The notes beneath the pieces were generated by a model. That model did not search any database. It had not been told where the DNA came from and saw nothing but the letters and a program-made list of their open reading frames with translations. A stretch of 64,000 bases of DNA from Adiantum capillus-veneris (Eukaryota > Streptophyta > Polypodiopsida > Polypodiales > Pteridaceae): assembly GCA_014529385.2 (NCBI GenBank), contig CM043945.1:141152241-141216240 (forward strand), given 5' to 3'. The position numbers were made by a program, and so were the translations under genes. Below, piece by piece: positions 1 through 10,909 of the stretch. The stretch's first letter is position 1. Each line of letters opens with the position of its first letter.

Positions 1-400
1 GTTGGGCAAATGGTTGAGTAGGGCTTGTAGGTTAAGTTTAACTCTGATGGGCTCTTTGGCAAAGAGCATAAGAAGAATGGAAGGTTGGTTGCACAATGAA
101 AGAAAGTGGAAATAATTTTTACCTTGGATGTAAATGTGACTGAGGTGAATCTTTCCATGTTTACACAAGGTGCACAAGTTGTTGTAGATATTGAGATTTG
201 GCACAAACGTATCAATCATGTAAAATTGCAAAAGCTGAAAATGATGCAAACTAAAAAGATGATTACAGGTTTTCCAACATTTAAAGTTTTGAAATACGAA
301 AATTATGTGAAGCTTGTTAGTTTGGAAAGCAGGAAAAAGCATCTTTTTCACATGATAGGCATGTAAATAAGAATGCATTGGATCTAATGAATGTGGATGG
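1..400 (+). mobile_element. Ty1/copia fragment, GAG-pre-integrase region
   Basis: A short copia relic. The frame at 106-366 holds the pre-integrase signature (IEIWHKRINHV, then QKLKMMQTKK), which in this family precedes the integrase zinc-binding part. The DNA after it still reads KNALDL, the usual lead-in to the integrase core. No LTR, primer site or other pol domain lies next to it, so this is an orphan scrap that may continue left of the window. Assignment to copia is firm; the lineage is not. Confidence 0.75.
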
Positions 401-1077
401 GTTTCTTAACCTCACTCTTATCTTATTGCATACATAGCAAGAACCACGAACATAATTGTCAATCCATGGGATGAAGTTGACTTGACTAGTGCATGAAGGC
501 TACAAGAGGGTGTCAATCTCTTGGAAAACAATAGCACAACTCACATCTAACACAAGCTATACTCAAATGACCTAAATCATCAAAAGCTAATCGCTAATCA
601 ACAAACAAAACATGATCGTTACAGCATCAAACGACATCTGAATGTTACGATATTTCTAGGGCAAGTATATAAAACCTAAGCACACATGGTTATTTTCTTA
701 AATCTCACTTTTGATGAAGTGCAAAAAATGCAATTATTAACAGTAGCAGTGAGATTTTGATCTAGTTGTTTCAATGATGTCCTAATACCCACCTATGCTT
801 ATTATGTGATTTCCTAGCTTAAATTCCTACTTATAATGAAATTAGGCCACATGTTGGTGATGCCAAAAGCTATGATTTACTATGATATTTTTATGTCAAT
901 GCGTAGAGCTTTTACCTATGGTTGCAATGCAGCAGATGGCATTGCAATGTGACTATTGATAAGAGAGTAGGAAGCATGAGAAGGAGAGAAGTGAGCGTCA
1001 TTAGCTCACGTTGTGTATGTCTTATCCAAAAAAATTATAATAAATTACAAAAATTGGTTTTTATACCTTAGTAAAGG
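401..1077. other. No gene seen
   Basis: AT-rich DNA without a recognisable reading frame. The last 5 bases (1073-1077, aaagg) are the left target-site duplication of the chromovirus that follows. The final few tens of bases resemble DNA at 50414-50470 and may be the left piece of an older LTR that the chromovirus split (see 13109-13316). Confidence 0.5.
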
Positions 1078-1230
1078 TGTCAGGACACCGGCAAGGCCGG
1101 ACTAGACAAGGGAAAGGCCGGGCTAGGCAATGTGGAAAGGGAGTCCAACTAGGACAAAGGGCCAAGGGCCATGCTATATAGTGGGTGGTTGGGAGGTGGA
1201 ATCCTAGGTTCTAGTTCCCCTTGTCTAACA
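1078..1230 (+). repeat. Chromovirus 5' LTR
   Basis: Begins TGTCAGGAC and ends GTCTAACA. It pairs with 12956-13108 over its whole length. At 153 bp it is very short for a plant Ty3 element. A TATA-like ctatata lies near 1173, in the right sense for a promoter driving the element. Confidence 0.93.
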
Positions 1231-1231
1231 T

Positions 1232-1244
1232 TGGTATCAAGAGC
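1232..1244 (+). other. Chromovirus primer binding site
   Basis: TGGTATCAAGAGC lies one base after the 5' LTR. It matches the 3' end complement of initiator methionine tRNA (TGGTATCAGAGC) with a one-base slip. This is the usual minus-strand primer of chromoviruses and copia elements. Confidence 0.85.
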
Positions 1245-2025
1245 TTGGTTCTATTTTTTGGGAAAGGCATAGCCGTGGAGGAGGGGAGCCACACAAACTT
1301 GCATGAGATTTTGCATGTCAGGGTCAAGGGAGTGTGGAACACACCTCCTGTGAGGAGGACAACAGGCCGAAGCTGTGGGAGACTCCCCTTGCAAGGAGAA
1401 GCCGTCGAGATTTGGCCTGCACAAAACAACACCCTTGCGAGCTCTATTGCAGCGCGCCGGGCAAGGGATCAATACTCGACCCATGGCTAAAGCCCGTTGC
1501 ACCCTGCAGTAGTGATCGCCATGGCTTCACCTTCCTCCTCGCACGCTACTACAGCGGCCATGGTGCTTGTGAAGGTTTGATTTCACATTCAAAAATGCCT
1601 AATGCCTTTGGCCTTAGGACTCTAGTGCCACAAGGGGTGATACATACACCACCTCAAGCAAGGAGCTCCGATTTCGGAGTTGGTAAGCAGTAAGCATCGA
1701 TCCAAGGGAGTCAAAGGCAGGGCCGGTAAACACACAGACCCACACGAATTCTCTACGTATTACCGGCAGAAACTCAGAAATTTAATCAAAGCATCTCGAC
1801 AGGAGTTCAAAGTGACATTATATTTCAAAATCAATTAATGGTTGCACGCATAATTGATTCGGCTACAAGGGATTAAGGAATTCCCTTTATGGCAGACATT
1901 TCAGAGCGATTTCCACTTGGATACTATCGACGTTGACGGAATTAGTAAGGCTAATTACACTTTGCAAGTGCTCTGATCAATCTCAGGTACTTTTTTGACT
2001 ATTCCTTGCACCGCACTGTGTCACC
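1245..2025 (+). other. Chromovirus 5' leader
   Basis: Lies between the primer site and the gag start. It contains overlapping open stretches in several frames (for example 1334-1693), none resembling a known protein. It is relatively GC-rich. I treat it as untranslated leader. Confidence 0.6.
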
Positions 2026-3170
2026 ATGGATACAGATATCAATATGACTTTTTATTTTGAGCGAAGTACGACTGATCCTGCCCATGATGGCCCCCGGTTG
2101 AATCCTCTCAAGGACAGTACCCGTGACGCTATGGCAGGGGACGACACTTAAGAATTGCTCGACATTCAAGAATGAAAATTTTAAAGCTTTAAATGCAAAT
2201 GTCACTAAACTATCCACATTAGTGATTCAATTAATGCAACAGCAGTCCAAGGGTCCTGCTAGCACACACATGCATGAGCACGTTTCTACACAAGGACAAG
2301 GCCCTTCTAATCCACGGCAAGGCCCAACTTCTAATACTTTGCACACTCTCACTACAAAGGGGTGGATGAGTTGTTGAAAAAAACTAGACCACCAATTTTT
2401 AAGGGAGAAGACCGAAACCGCAATATGGATGCAGTGAATATCTTTCTCAGCAAGTGGGATGGAATTCACGCCTTACGGCGTACTGCGGATGCAGTCAAAG
2501 CTCTGCAAACAAGCTTATCTCTGGAAGGCAAGGCCTACAATTGGTGGATGTCTCAAGGAGAAGAATATCATACCACAGAGTTGGGCAGCTTTTGAAGCTA
2601 TGTTTAGCAAAGAATTTTTGCCTACAAATGAGGCAGATCGAAATTGGACGGCTTGGGACACGTGTTCCATGCGCCAATACCCATCACTATTTGAATATAT
2701 ATCTCACTATCGGGATGTTATATTCAAGTTGGAAGGCTTAGATAACTTTCAACAAGTACGGGGGTTTATATGTGGTCTGACACCAGAGCTTAAGAAGTAC
2801 GTCAAGACCCAAGACCCTAAAAAACTTGAGGAAGCCATAATGAAAGCACATATTCATGATGATCCAGATGAAAAGAAAGCACAATAATTCACGTGCCTGC
2901 TAATACACATGGTAATACACACACTCAGTATGGGCACAATGAAAGGAAATTTATAGTAGCCAATTTCGATGCGTCTAAAAAACCCAAGGGGTCCAGAGGT
3001 CCTCTCTCTTCTGAGGACTTTGATAAAGCTAAGAAAGAGAAATTATGTTTTCAATGTTTAGGAAGTGGTCATGGCAAAAAGGATTGTCCCAAGGGGAAAT
3101 CTGCTGCTCATGGCAAGGAGAAAGCAGTGCACATGGTGCAACTGCTGTCTCTTGAGTATTTCTCATGATT
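2026..3170 (+). pseudogene. Chromovirus gag (fossil)
   Basis: Gag forms the particle and binds element RNA. The frames here hold a Ty3-type gag core around 2360-2890 (KGEDRNRNMDAVNIFLSKW, LEGKAYNWW, then FIWGL-like FICGLTPELKKYV). A CCHC zinc knuckle follows near 3048-3090 (CFQCLGSGHGKKDC). The first ATG at 2026 opens a gag-like start. The gene is broken. The next frame downstream is protease, as expected. Confidence 0.85.
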
Positions 3171-3177
3171 CTCTACA

Positions 3178-3461
3178 GTGGAAGTAACACACACCGAGGT
3201 GGTACATGAATGCTGTCTCACAGCTTCCATGTGGCAACAAACCTTTGGAGCACATGAGTTAGTATGTATGCACGGATCTTTGGAAGGCCACAAGGTGTGC
3301 ATCTTGGTAGATGATGGTGCTACTCACAATTTCATCAATTACGGCTTGGTGAAAAAACTCAAATTGCCTCAAACTCTGAGTACCCACCACTACAAGGTAG
3401 CAATGATGAATGGACATGATACCAAAATCTAGAAGACTCAATGCCAAGCTGTACCGTTAGA
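3178..3461 (+). pseudogene. Chromovirus protease, left piece (fossil)
   Basis: Retropepsin-like region. VCILVDDGATHNFINYGLV holds the aspartic-protease active-site region, followed by KKLKL as in plant Ty3 elements. It stops at the agtac duplication (3462-3466), where the minus-strand copia element entered. The other piece resumes after 8805. Confidence 0.85.
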
Positions 3462-3466
3462 AGTAC

Positions 3467-4199
3467 TGTTAGGAAATAAGACATAGCTAAATAGATATTT
3501 GAGTAGATTACTTAATGGAGAGAGATAGATTTCACACACAAGAGATTATAGAGTGGAGAGAGAGAGAGAGTACACACGATATACGTGGTTCACCCAATGT
3601 GGGCTACGTCCACAGGAAAGCAGCCACTCAATGGCTTTAGTACTTCAAAACAAGAAGTAGTTTACAAAGGGATTATACCCTTAATGGATCTCCCGCCTTG
3701 GTTCACTCTCACCACCTCACACTCACCTTGTTGCATCAACTTCACAATATGAAATGTGTGTAGAAATGGCCTCCTTTTATAGGCCAAAAGGGCTTCCCTC
3801 TCTTATGAGAGGCAGCCATGTGTAGCCGCCCTTGTTCGAATAAGTCCAAATCGGACCCTCCAATCCGCCCATGTGTGGCCGCCCTTGAGAAGACAAGTCC
3901 GCTTTTGAATTCGGCCACCGGCCATTGACTTCCGACCACCGACCACCGGCCATTGACTACCGACCACCGGCCAACCGACTGGTTGTTTTCCGACCACTTT
4001 TTGGCCGCCGTCCAGCCATAATATTTTGGTGAAAAGGAATATTCCGTGAAATTGCCCCTGATTCTTGTCCGTGAAAATTTTGGTTTCCGGTGAGTGATTT
4101 TCCTTCACGCACGATGGCTTCTCCTCATAATGGGGGCCTTACAAATGTGCGCTTTTACCACAGAAAATTACAAGGGTAAATCAAGCTCCATACTTAACA
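3467..4199 (-). repeat. Copia 3' LTR (left copy)
   Basis: Pairs with 8088-8800; both begin TGTTAGG and end TTAACA on the plus strand. It is about 20 bp longer than the other copy, owing to an extra short CCGACCACCGG-rich repeat near 3930-3975. On the minus strand, CTATAAAAGG near 3774-3783 is a good TATA box for the element. Confidence 0.95.
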
Positions 4200-4214
4200 A
4201 TCTCCCACTTGGAG
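4200..4214 (-). other. Copia polypurine tract
   Basis: On the minus strand this reads CCAAGTGGGAGAT immediately before the 3' LTR. AAGTGGGAG is the standard plus-strand primer of plant copia elements, and the same core occurs at 28881-28891 in another element of this window. Confidence 0.85.
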
Positions 4215-4259
4215 ACCGATCTCCAAACCAAACCTGTGACTGCTTTCCATCCTGGCTTC

Positions 4260-5626
4260 TTATCCTTGAATGCCGATTGAAGATGAGAAAAAGCTCAACT
4301 TCTCTTTGTTGACCACCTTTGTAAACATGTTTGCAGGATTTTCACTTGTATGCACCTTTCCTAGCTTTAGCTGTCCCTCTTCCAAAAGAGTGCGTATGAA
4401 GTGATATCTCACCTCAATGTGCTTTGTCCTTGAATGAAAGGCTGAGATCTTTGCAAGATGGATAGCGCTTTGGCTATCACTGTACAAGACACAATTGTCT
4501 TGTTTGAATCCAAGATCTTCTAAGAATCTGTGAAGCAACATAATTTCTTTGCTTGCCTCTGTCATTGCTACATACTCTGCTTCCGTGGTAGAAAGTGAGA
4601 TCACTTTCTGCAGCTTTGAAGCCCAGCTTACTGCTGTGCCTCCAATCGTGAACACATAGCCAGTAGTGCTCCTTCGAGTATCTTTGTCACCTACCATATC
4701 TGCATCAGCATGCCCTACTAGAAAAATATCAGTTCCTCCAAAATACAAAGCATTTGTTGTTGTCCCTTTTAGATACCTAAGTATCCACTTCACAGCTTGC
4801 CAATGCTCTTTACCTGGGTTGTCCATGAACCTACTCACAACTCCCACTGCATGTGCAATGTCAGGCCTTGTCCAGACCATAGCATACATTAGAGAACCTA
4901 CCGCTGCAGCATATGGAACTTTAGACATATAGGCTATCTCCTCTTGTGTCTTTGGACACATATCCTTTGTTAGTTTAAAATGACCCTTCTTGTCTTCTTC
5001 GTCCTGTCCCTTGATATTTTCATACCAAGTATCCTCTTTGCAGCACCTAAATCTTTCATTGAAAAACATTTAGAGAGCTCCTCTTTTAGGTCTTTGATAT
5101 CCTGCATGTTAGCATTTGCAATCAACATGTCATCAACATACAACATTAGGATGATGAATTTTCCATCTCCAAAATTCTTCTTGTAGACGCAGTGATCCGA
5201 GTTGCATCTTGTGAATCCATGATCCAACATCCATCGATCAAACTTCAAGTACCATTGTCTTGATGCTTGATTTAAACCATACAAGCTCTTCTTTAATCTG
5301 CAAACCATTTTCTCCTTACCTTTTACTTCATACCCCTTTGGTTGAAGCATGTAGATTTCCTCCTCTAAGTCCCCGTGAGGGAATGCCGTATTTACATCCA
5401 TTTGCTCGAGATTTAAATAACGAGCAGCCACAAGGCTTAAGACAAGCCTAATTGATTTCATTTTTACAACAGGAGAAAATATTTCATTGAAGTCAATATC
5501 TTTCGTTTTAGAAAACCCTTTTACCACAAGCCTAGACTTGTACCTTTTCTTTCCACCTTCTTCTTTCTTCAGCTTGTACACCCATTTGTTTTGAAGTGCC
5601 CGCTTACCTTTAGGCAACTCAACCAA
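4260..5626 (-). pseudogene. Copia reverse transcriptase and RNase H (fossil)
   Basis: Two overlapping frames. 4970-5626 carries reverse transcriptase: ALQNKWVYKLK, QMDVNTAF, QPKGYEV, SLYGLNQASRQWY and the catalytic box LYVDDML. 4260-5069 carries the connection and RNase H: VGSLMYAMVWTRPD, GHADADMVGDKDTRRSTTGY, SLSTTEAEYVA, HIEVRYHFIR. This is the plant Ty1/copia consensus from end to end. The element copies RNA into DNA with this part. Confidence 0.93.
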
Positions 5627-5742
5627 CTCCCATGTTTGGTTGTGATGTAGTCCATCTCACACGTGCATGCTCTTCGTCCATTCTTCTTTGGATTCATGTC
5701 GCATAGCTTCTTCGTATGATTCTGGCTCTCCAGAATCTGAGA

Positions 5743-6243
5743 TCAAGAGATGTTGAAGGAAGGAACAAACCTTTCTAGAGGTCTACTTGCTCTTGTATAT
5801 CTTCGGAGAATAGGTTGAGGCTCCTCATTTGGTTGACGTTGTTGCACATTGTCACCGTTTGCAGTCCTTGAGTCTTCACCGTCCTCAAGCTCCATGTACT
5901 CATCACCTGTTTCTTTTGTTTGTTTTCTTTCCAAGTAATCTTTGTACATATTTTGTTCGTTAAAAATTACATCCCTACTCAAGATTTTACCATCTTCAGG
6001 ATTCCATAGGCGATACCCAAAGTCACCTTCTCCATAGCCAATGAAGAAACACTTTTTAGACTTTGCATCTAGCTTTGATCTTAGGCTTCTATCTATGTGC
6101 ATGAAAGCCTCACACCCAAACACTTTGAGAAATGCATAATCCACCGGTTTACCTGTGCATGCCTCTTCTGGAACTCCCCCATCCAATGCCGTTGAGGGTG
6201 ACCGATTGATTAAGTACACGACGTACTTACAGCTTCCGCCCAA
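5743..6243 (-). pseudogene. Copia integrase C-terminal part (fossil)
   Basis: The frame reads VVYLINRSPSTALDGG, VFGCEAFMHI, KKCFFIGYGEGDFGYRLW and SRDVIFNE. These are the copia integrase tail and the GKGY-like motif that precedes reverse transcriptase. An acidic linker follows. Confidence 0.9.
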
Positions 6244-6284
6244 AGCTCAAGCGGTAGGCCTGCATGTAGCTGCATGCTTCGTGC

Positions 6285-8014
6285 TCATTCCATGATTTTC
6301 CTGTTCATCCTTTCCGATATCCCATTTTGTTGAGGTGTCCTTGGGGTTGTCCTTTGCCTCCAAATGCCATTGCTAGCACAAAAGCTTTCAAAAGCTTGGC
6401 TGCAATATTCGCCTCCATTGTCGGATCTGAGGCATTTAACCTTGGTACCTGTTTCATTCTCCACAAAGGCTTTCCACCTTTGAAATATGGAAAATACATC
6501 GGATTTATTCTTCATGACATAAACCCATGTTTTTCTAGTCGCATCGTCTATGAATGTTACATAGTACAATGAGCCACCAAGTGATGGTGTACTTGCAGGA
6601 CCCCAAACATCAGAATGAACCAACTCAAGTTTTTTATTTTTTCTTTCATTTCCTGATTTTTGAAATTTTACCCTCTTTTGTTTACCATAAACACAATCTT
6701 CACAGAACTGTAAGTCCACTTCTTTCAAACCTGGTAGAAGCTTCTTTGTTTGAAGGATTTGCATTCCTTTGGCACTCATATGCCCAAGTCGATAGTGCCA
6801 CACCGTACTGTCAACTTCTGTAGTTGCTGCACAAGCTGAAGGTTGCGTGCCAACAATACACAAGTAAAGTGTACCGACTTTTTCTCCCTTGGCAACCACC
6901 AAAGATCCCTTTGAGATCTTCCACCGTTTGTTTCCGAATGCAATGTTGTGACCTTCATCGTCCAATTTTCCTGTAGAGATCAAATTTTTGTGAAGAGAAG
7001 AAACATGCCTAACATCTTTAAGCTTCCATTCATTTCCGTTAGCAGTTTTGACAGAAACTGTACCTTTGCCGACAATCTCACAAGCTTCATCATCTCCCAA
7101 GTATACATACCCAAAATTACCTTTAGTGTAGTCTTGGAAATGTTTCTTGTGTGGTGTCACATGGAATGAAGCCCCGGAATCTACTATCCAGGAATTAGAC
7201 ACATTGTCTAATGAGAGAATTAGAGCATCTTGCTCTACTTTACGTGCCACATTGGCCTCCGATGTTGGCTTGTTTTCTTGAGACTCTGTCTCCTTATTCT
7301 TCTTGGAGTTCCAACATTCAAGAACTGACTTCGTGCGTGACTTGCTCCGCCTTGAGCGATCACGACCCTTTTGGTTTTTGAACCTCTCCTTAGGCCTTCC
7401 TCTTGTTTCCACTGATAGTGAACCACTTGGTGATTCTCCTGTGCTTCTCCTTCGCATTTCCTCTCTTAGGAGAACACCCACAACATCATCAAACTTAAGA
7501 GTATTTGTGCCAGCGATAGAATTACTTACAGCCATCACAAGGCTGTCCCAACTATCCGGTAGAGATGATAGTATAAGTAGAGTTCGCACTTCGTCATCGA
7601 AATTGATTTTCACTGATCGAATTTGACTTATGTTTGTGTTAAAGTAATTTAGGTGTTCTGCAACTGAACCATTCTCTACCATCTTTAGATTGAACAAGCG
7701 CTTCATAAGAAATACCTTATTGGATGCCGATGGTTTCTCGTAGAAGTCGTCAAGTGACTTCATCAAGGCCTCCGTGGTCTTCATCTCCGAAACATTGAAG
7801 TCCATCGTTGACGCTAAGCTTAACTGGATTGTTACCAGTGCCTTTCGATCAAGGACAATCCATGCTTCATCTGCCATCGTTGCGGGCTTCTTTGCAAGAC
7901 CGCCTAGTGGCAAATAGAGGTCCTTCTGGTAGAGATAGTCTTCAATCTGCATCTTCTAATGTCGGTATTTTTGCCGTTGAGCTTCTCAATCTTGAGCTTC
8001 CCTTCCTCCGCCAT
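6285..8014 (-). pseudogene. Copia gag, protease and integrase core (fossil)
   Basis: The long frame at 6285-7952 (555 residues) starts inside gag (EDYLYQKDLYLPLGG). An upstream ATG at about 8014 is the likelier original start. Domains in order: gag (UBN2 type), a basic RNA-binding region, protease (SWIVDSGASFHVTPH), GAG-pre-integrase (VWHYRLGHMSAKGM, FCEDCVYGKQKR), and integrase core with its acidic residues (LVHSDVWGPA, FIDDATR, LRSDNGGEY, TPQQNGISERMN). Confidence 0.93.
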
Positions 8015-8072
8015 AACTCCCACTCAATTCAAGGAATCCTTTCCTTGAGATAATTTAGCTACGAGCAAACCT

Positions 8073-8085
8073 TTCTCTGATACCA
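8073..8085 (-). other. Copia primer binding site
   Basis: On the minus strand TGGTATCAGAGAA lies two bases inside the 5' LTR. It is an exact match to the initiator-Met tRNA primer core TGGTATCAGAG. Confidence 0.9.
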
Positions 8086-8087
8086 GT

Positions 8088-8800
8088 TGTTAGGGAATAA
8101 GACGTAGCTAAATAGATAATTGAGTAGATTACTTAATGGAGAGAGACAAATTTACATACACAAGATTATAGAGTAGACAGAGAAAGAGAGAGTACACACG
8201 ATATACGTGGTTCACCCAATGTGGGCTACGTCCACGGGAAAGCAGCCACTCAATGGCTTTAGTACTTCAAAACAAGAAGTAGTTTACAAAGAGATTATAC
8301 CCTTAATGGAGCTCCCGCCTTGCTTCACATTCACCACCTCACACCCACCTTGTTACATCTACTTCACACTATGAAATGTGTGTAGAAATGGCCTCCTTTT
8401 ATAGGCCAAAAGGGCTGCCCTCATTTATGAGAGGCAGCCATGTGTAGCCACCCTTATGCGAATAAGTCCAAATCGGACCCTCCAATCCGCCCATGTGTGG
8501 CCGCCCTTGAGAAGACAAGTCCGCTTTTGAATTCGGCCACCGGCCATTGACTTCCGACCACCGGCCACCAGCCAGCCGACCGGTTGTTTTCCGATCACTT
8601 TCCAGCCGCCGTCCGGCCATAATATTCCGACGAAAAGGAATATTCCGTGAAATTGCTCCTGATTCTTGTCCGTGGAAATTTTGGTTTCCGGTGAGTGATT
8701 TTCCTTCACGCACGATCGCTTCTCCTCATAATGGGGGTCTTACAAATGTGCACTTTTACCACATAAAATTACAAGGGTAAATCAGGCTCCATACTTAACA
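8088..8800 (-). repeat. Copia 5' LTR (right copy)
   Basis: 713-bp partner of 3467-4199. It is followed at once by agtac, the right target-site duplication. The minus-strand TATA box (CTATAAAAGG) is conserved near 8395-8404. Confidence 0.95.
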
Positions 8801-8805
8801 AGTAC

Positions 8806-9190
8806 AAGGTTACTCCACATGCTTGGATTTTCAGGTTATGAACATGGAAAGGGTAGATGTGGTCCTTGGTAGGGAGTGGTTGCATAACCTAGGACCGTCC
8901 CTAAAGCGTAGCTATGAGCACAGTAACTTGATGTTTGAATCCCATGGCGCACATGTGTTGTTGTTAGGAGAGAAGGATGTACCTTCTTCACCATTGATTT
9001 GTACCGCTGAGCTTATGCAGCTCGTTTCTGATAATGAAATAGATCAATTTTTCTTGTGTTACTCATTGTCTAATTTTCTTTCTAACATTGAATCTGTTGA
9101 ACATTCCTCAACGCCGCATGCTTCTCTCTCATCTCTTCCACCAATGGCTACTTCCAAACAAGCAAACATTCTAGTGAGCTACAAAATGAT
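8806..9190 (+). pseudogene. Chromovirus protease, right piece, and linker to RT (fossil)
   Basis: The frame beginning near 8823 carries MERVDVVLGREWLHNLG, the conserved second half of a Ty3 protease (family form: D-VLG-WL--LG). A variable linker leads to reverse transcriptase. It lies directly after the right duplication of the inserted copia. Confidence 0.85.
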
Positions 9191-10018
9191 TTGCCGCCAG
9201 GATTACCGCCAACACGGTCGGTGCAGCATAGTATCAATGTGGCTGGAAGCTATAAACCTGTAAGTAAAGCACCCTACCGTATGAGTTATTCTAAAGCTGC
9301 TAAGGTGGAATGTCAGCTTGCTGACTACCTTAGCAGAGGGTTTATACAACCCAGTTCTTCACCATGGGCCTCTCCTATCCTATTAGTGAAGAAAAAAGAT
9401 GACAGTATGTGCATGTGCATAGACTACCGTGGCTTAAATGCGGTTACGGTTAAGAACAAGTACTCATTGCCCCAAGTGGATGAGTTGTTCGACAAACTCA
9501 CTCATGCTCGCATTTTCACAAAAATTGACTTGCGGTTAGGATATCACCAAGTCTGTATTCGACTTGCTGATATATCCAAAACTGCATTCTGAACAAGGTT
9601 TGGACACTACGAGTTCTTGATGATGCCCTTTGGGTTAACCAATGCGCCCGCAACATTCATGACACTTATGGATAGTGTCTTGAAGCCATACTTGGGCAAA
9701 TTTGTCATTGTTTTTCTCGATGACATTCTACTCTATAATGCTTCGCTCAGGCAGGTGTTCGAGTTGTTACGCACAAATAAATTATTTGCCAAGGAATCTA
9801 AGTGTGATTTTCTGAAAGAAGAAATTCACTATCTCGGGCATGTTATTTCAGTTAATGGGCTATATATGGATCAATTCAAAGTGGATACAATTCAGCAATG
9901 GCCTTCTCCTAAAAATCTGGAAGAGTTACAGATTTTTTTGGGGTTCGTTAAAAATTATGTTAATATTGTTGTTCCCATGACGGATCAACTAAAAGACAAA
10001 GGCAAAGCTCTTCAGTAG
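9191..10018 (+). pseudogene. Chromovirus reverse transcriptase (fossil)
   Basis: Plant Ty3 reverse transcriptase in two frames. 9191-9592 has [52 protein letters not shown] and [11 protein letters not shown]. 9617-10018 has [13 protein letters not shown] and the catalytic FLDDILLYN, then HYLGHVIS and the thumb (FLGFVKNY). Broken copy. Confidence 0.92.
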
Positions 10019-10096
10019 GGATCCTCTCAACAGCACAGTTTCGATACGCTCAAGGATGCATTAGCTACAGCTTCCATACTAGCTATTGTAGATCCT

Positions 10097-10384
10097 TTGA
10101 AACCATTCTTTTTGGAAACGGATACTAGTGATCATGCTATTGGAGCAGTCCTGTTACAAGATGGACAGCCAATTGCATTTGAAAGCAAGAAGCCACATGC
10201 AGATCAACAGAACTACTCTGCTTATGAGCGCAAACTCTATGCAATAGTGTCTGCCTTAAAAACATGGTGGCATTATCTGTATGGTGCTCAGTTTGAGATT
10301 GTGTTTGACCATGAAAGCATCAAATGGTTTACACAACAAACGGATTTGAAGGGTCAGAAAGCTAGGTGGGCCGAGATTCTTTAG
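10097..10384 (+). pseudogene. Chromovirus RNase H (fossil)
   Basis: KPFFLETDTSDHAIGAVLLQ, GQPIAFESKK and YSAYERKLYAIVSALKTWWHYL are the Ty3 RNase H sequence. The FEIVFDHESIKWF segment follows as expected. This activity removes the RNA template after reverse transcription. Confidence 0.92.
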
Positions 10385-10425
10385 GAATATGACTCCAAGC
10401 TAAGGTATCGTAAGGTCAATACAAT

Positions 10426-10904
10426 GTGGTGGGGGCTGATGCTCTAAGTCGTGTGCTAGAGATCAATTCTCTCTTGTTCATGGAACTTCGTAGTGAATTT
10501 TTGGATTCTCTCAAAGGAAAATATGAGCGTGATGAAGCATATTCCAAAGTGTGGAGCCATGTTCAAATGAGGGATCCTTCTCACTCCAATGATGGTAGTG
10601 TAATGTTAAACTCCACACCTAGTTCTCCTCTATTGAGTGATGAACTACAGCGATGGAAGCATTTCATCATCAACAATGGGTACCTACTCCATGAGGGGAG
10701 AGTTTGTGTACCGACGGACACAAACATTCGACGCCAAATTCTTTATGAATGTCATGATAGTCCAAGTGAAGGGAACCCCGGTATTAGAAAAACTTATGCT
10801 CTCGTATGACGATAGTTTTACTGGCCAGGTATACATGGCTTTGTTCAAGCTTATGTCTTGCATTGCCAAAAATTTCAAGCTAACAAAGCAGAGCACCTGA
10901 AAGC
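10426..10904 (+). pseudogene. Chromovirus integrase N-terminal region (fossil)
   Basis: The frame at 10426-10809 starts with ADALSR, the standard end of RNase H, and leads into the integrase zinc-binding part (RRQILYECHDSPSEGNPGIRKT). DNA up to 10904 still resembles the second half of that finger (HCQKFQ-NKAEHLKA wording in a neighbouring frame). A solo LTR enters just after this point. Confidence 0.85.
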
Positions 10905-10909
10905 AAGAG

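Larger units (their letters stand above)
3467..8800 (-). mobile_element. Ty1/copia element, Tnt1/Tork-like, inside the chromovirus
   Basis: A complete-length copia element in reverse orientation. It has LTRs at 3467-4199 and 8088-8800, TSD agtac (3462-3466 and 8801-8805), a primer site beside the right LTR and a polypurine tract beside the left one. Domains run gag, protease, integrase, reverse transcriptase, RNase H from right to left, the copia order. The RNase H wording (PYAAAVGSLMYAMV, HAVGVVSRFM, NPGKEHW) is of the Tnt1/Tork type. The LTRs differ at about 47 of 713 aligned positions (6-7%), so it is younger than its host. It is broken, with several breaks, but all domains are present. 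Confidence 0.95.

Noticed and set aside
1211-1693. Several overlapping open frames in the chromovirus LTR and leader
   Set aside because: They overlap on both strands, show no domain, and fall in the leader of an LTR element of normal layout.
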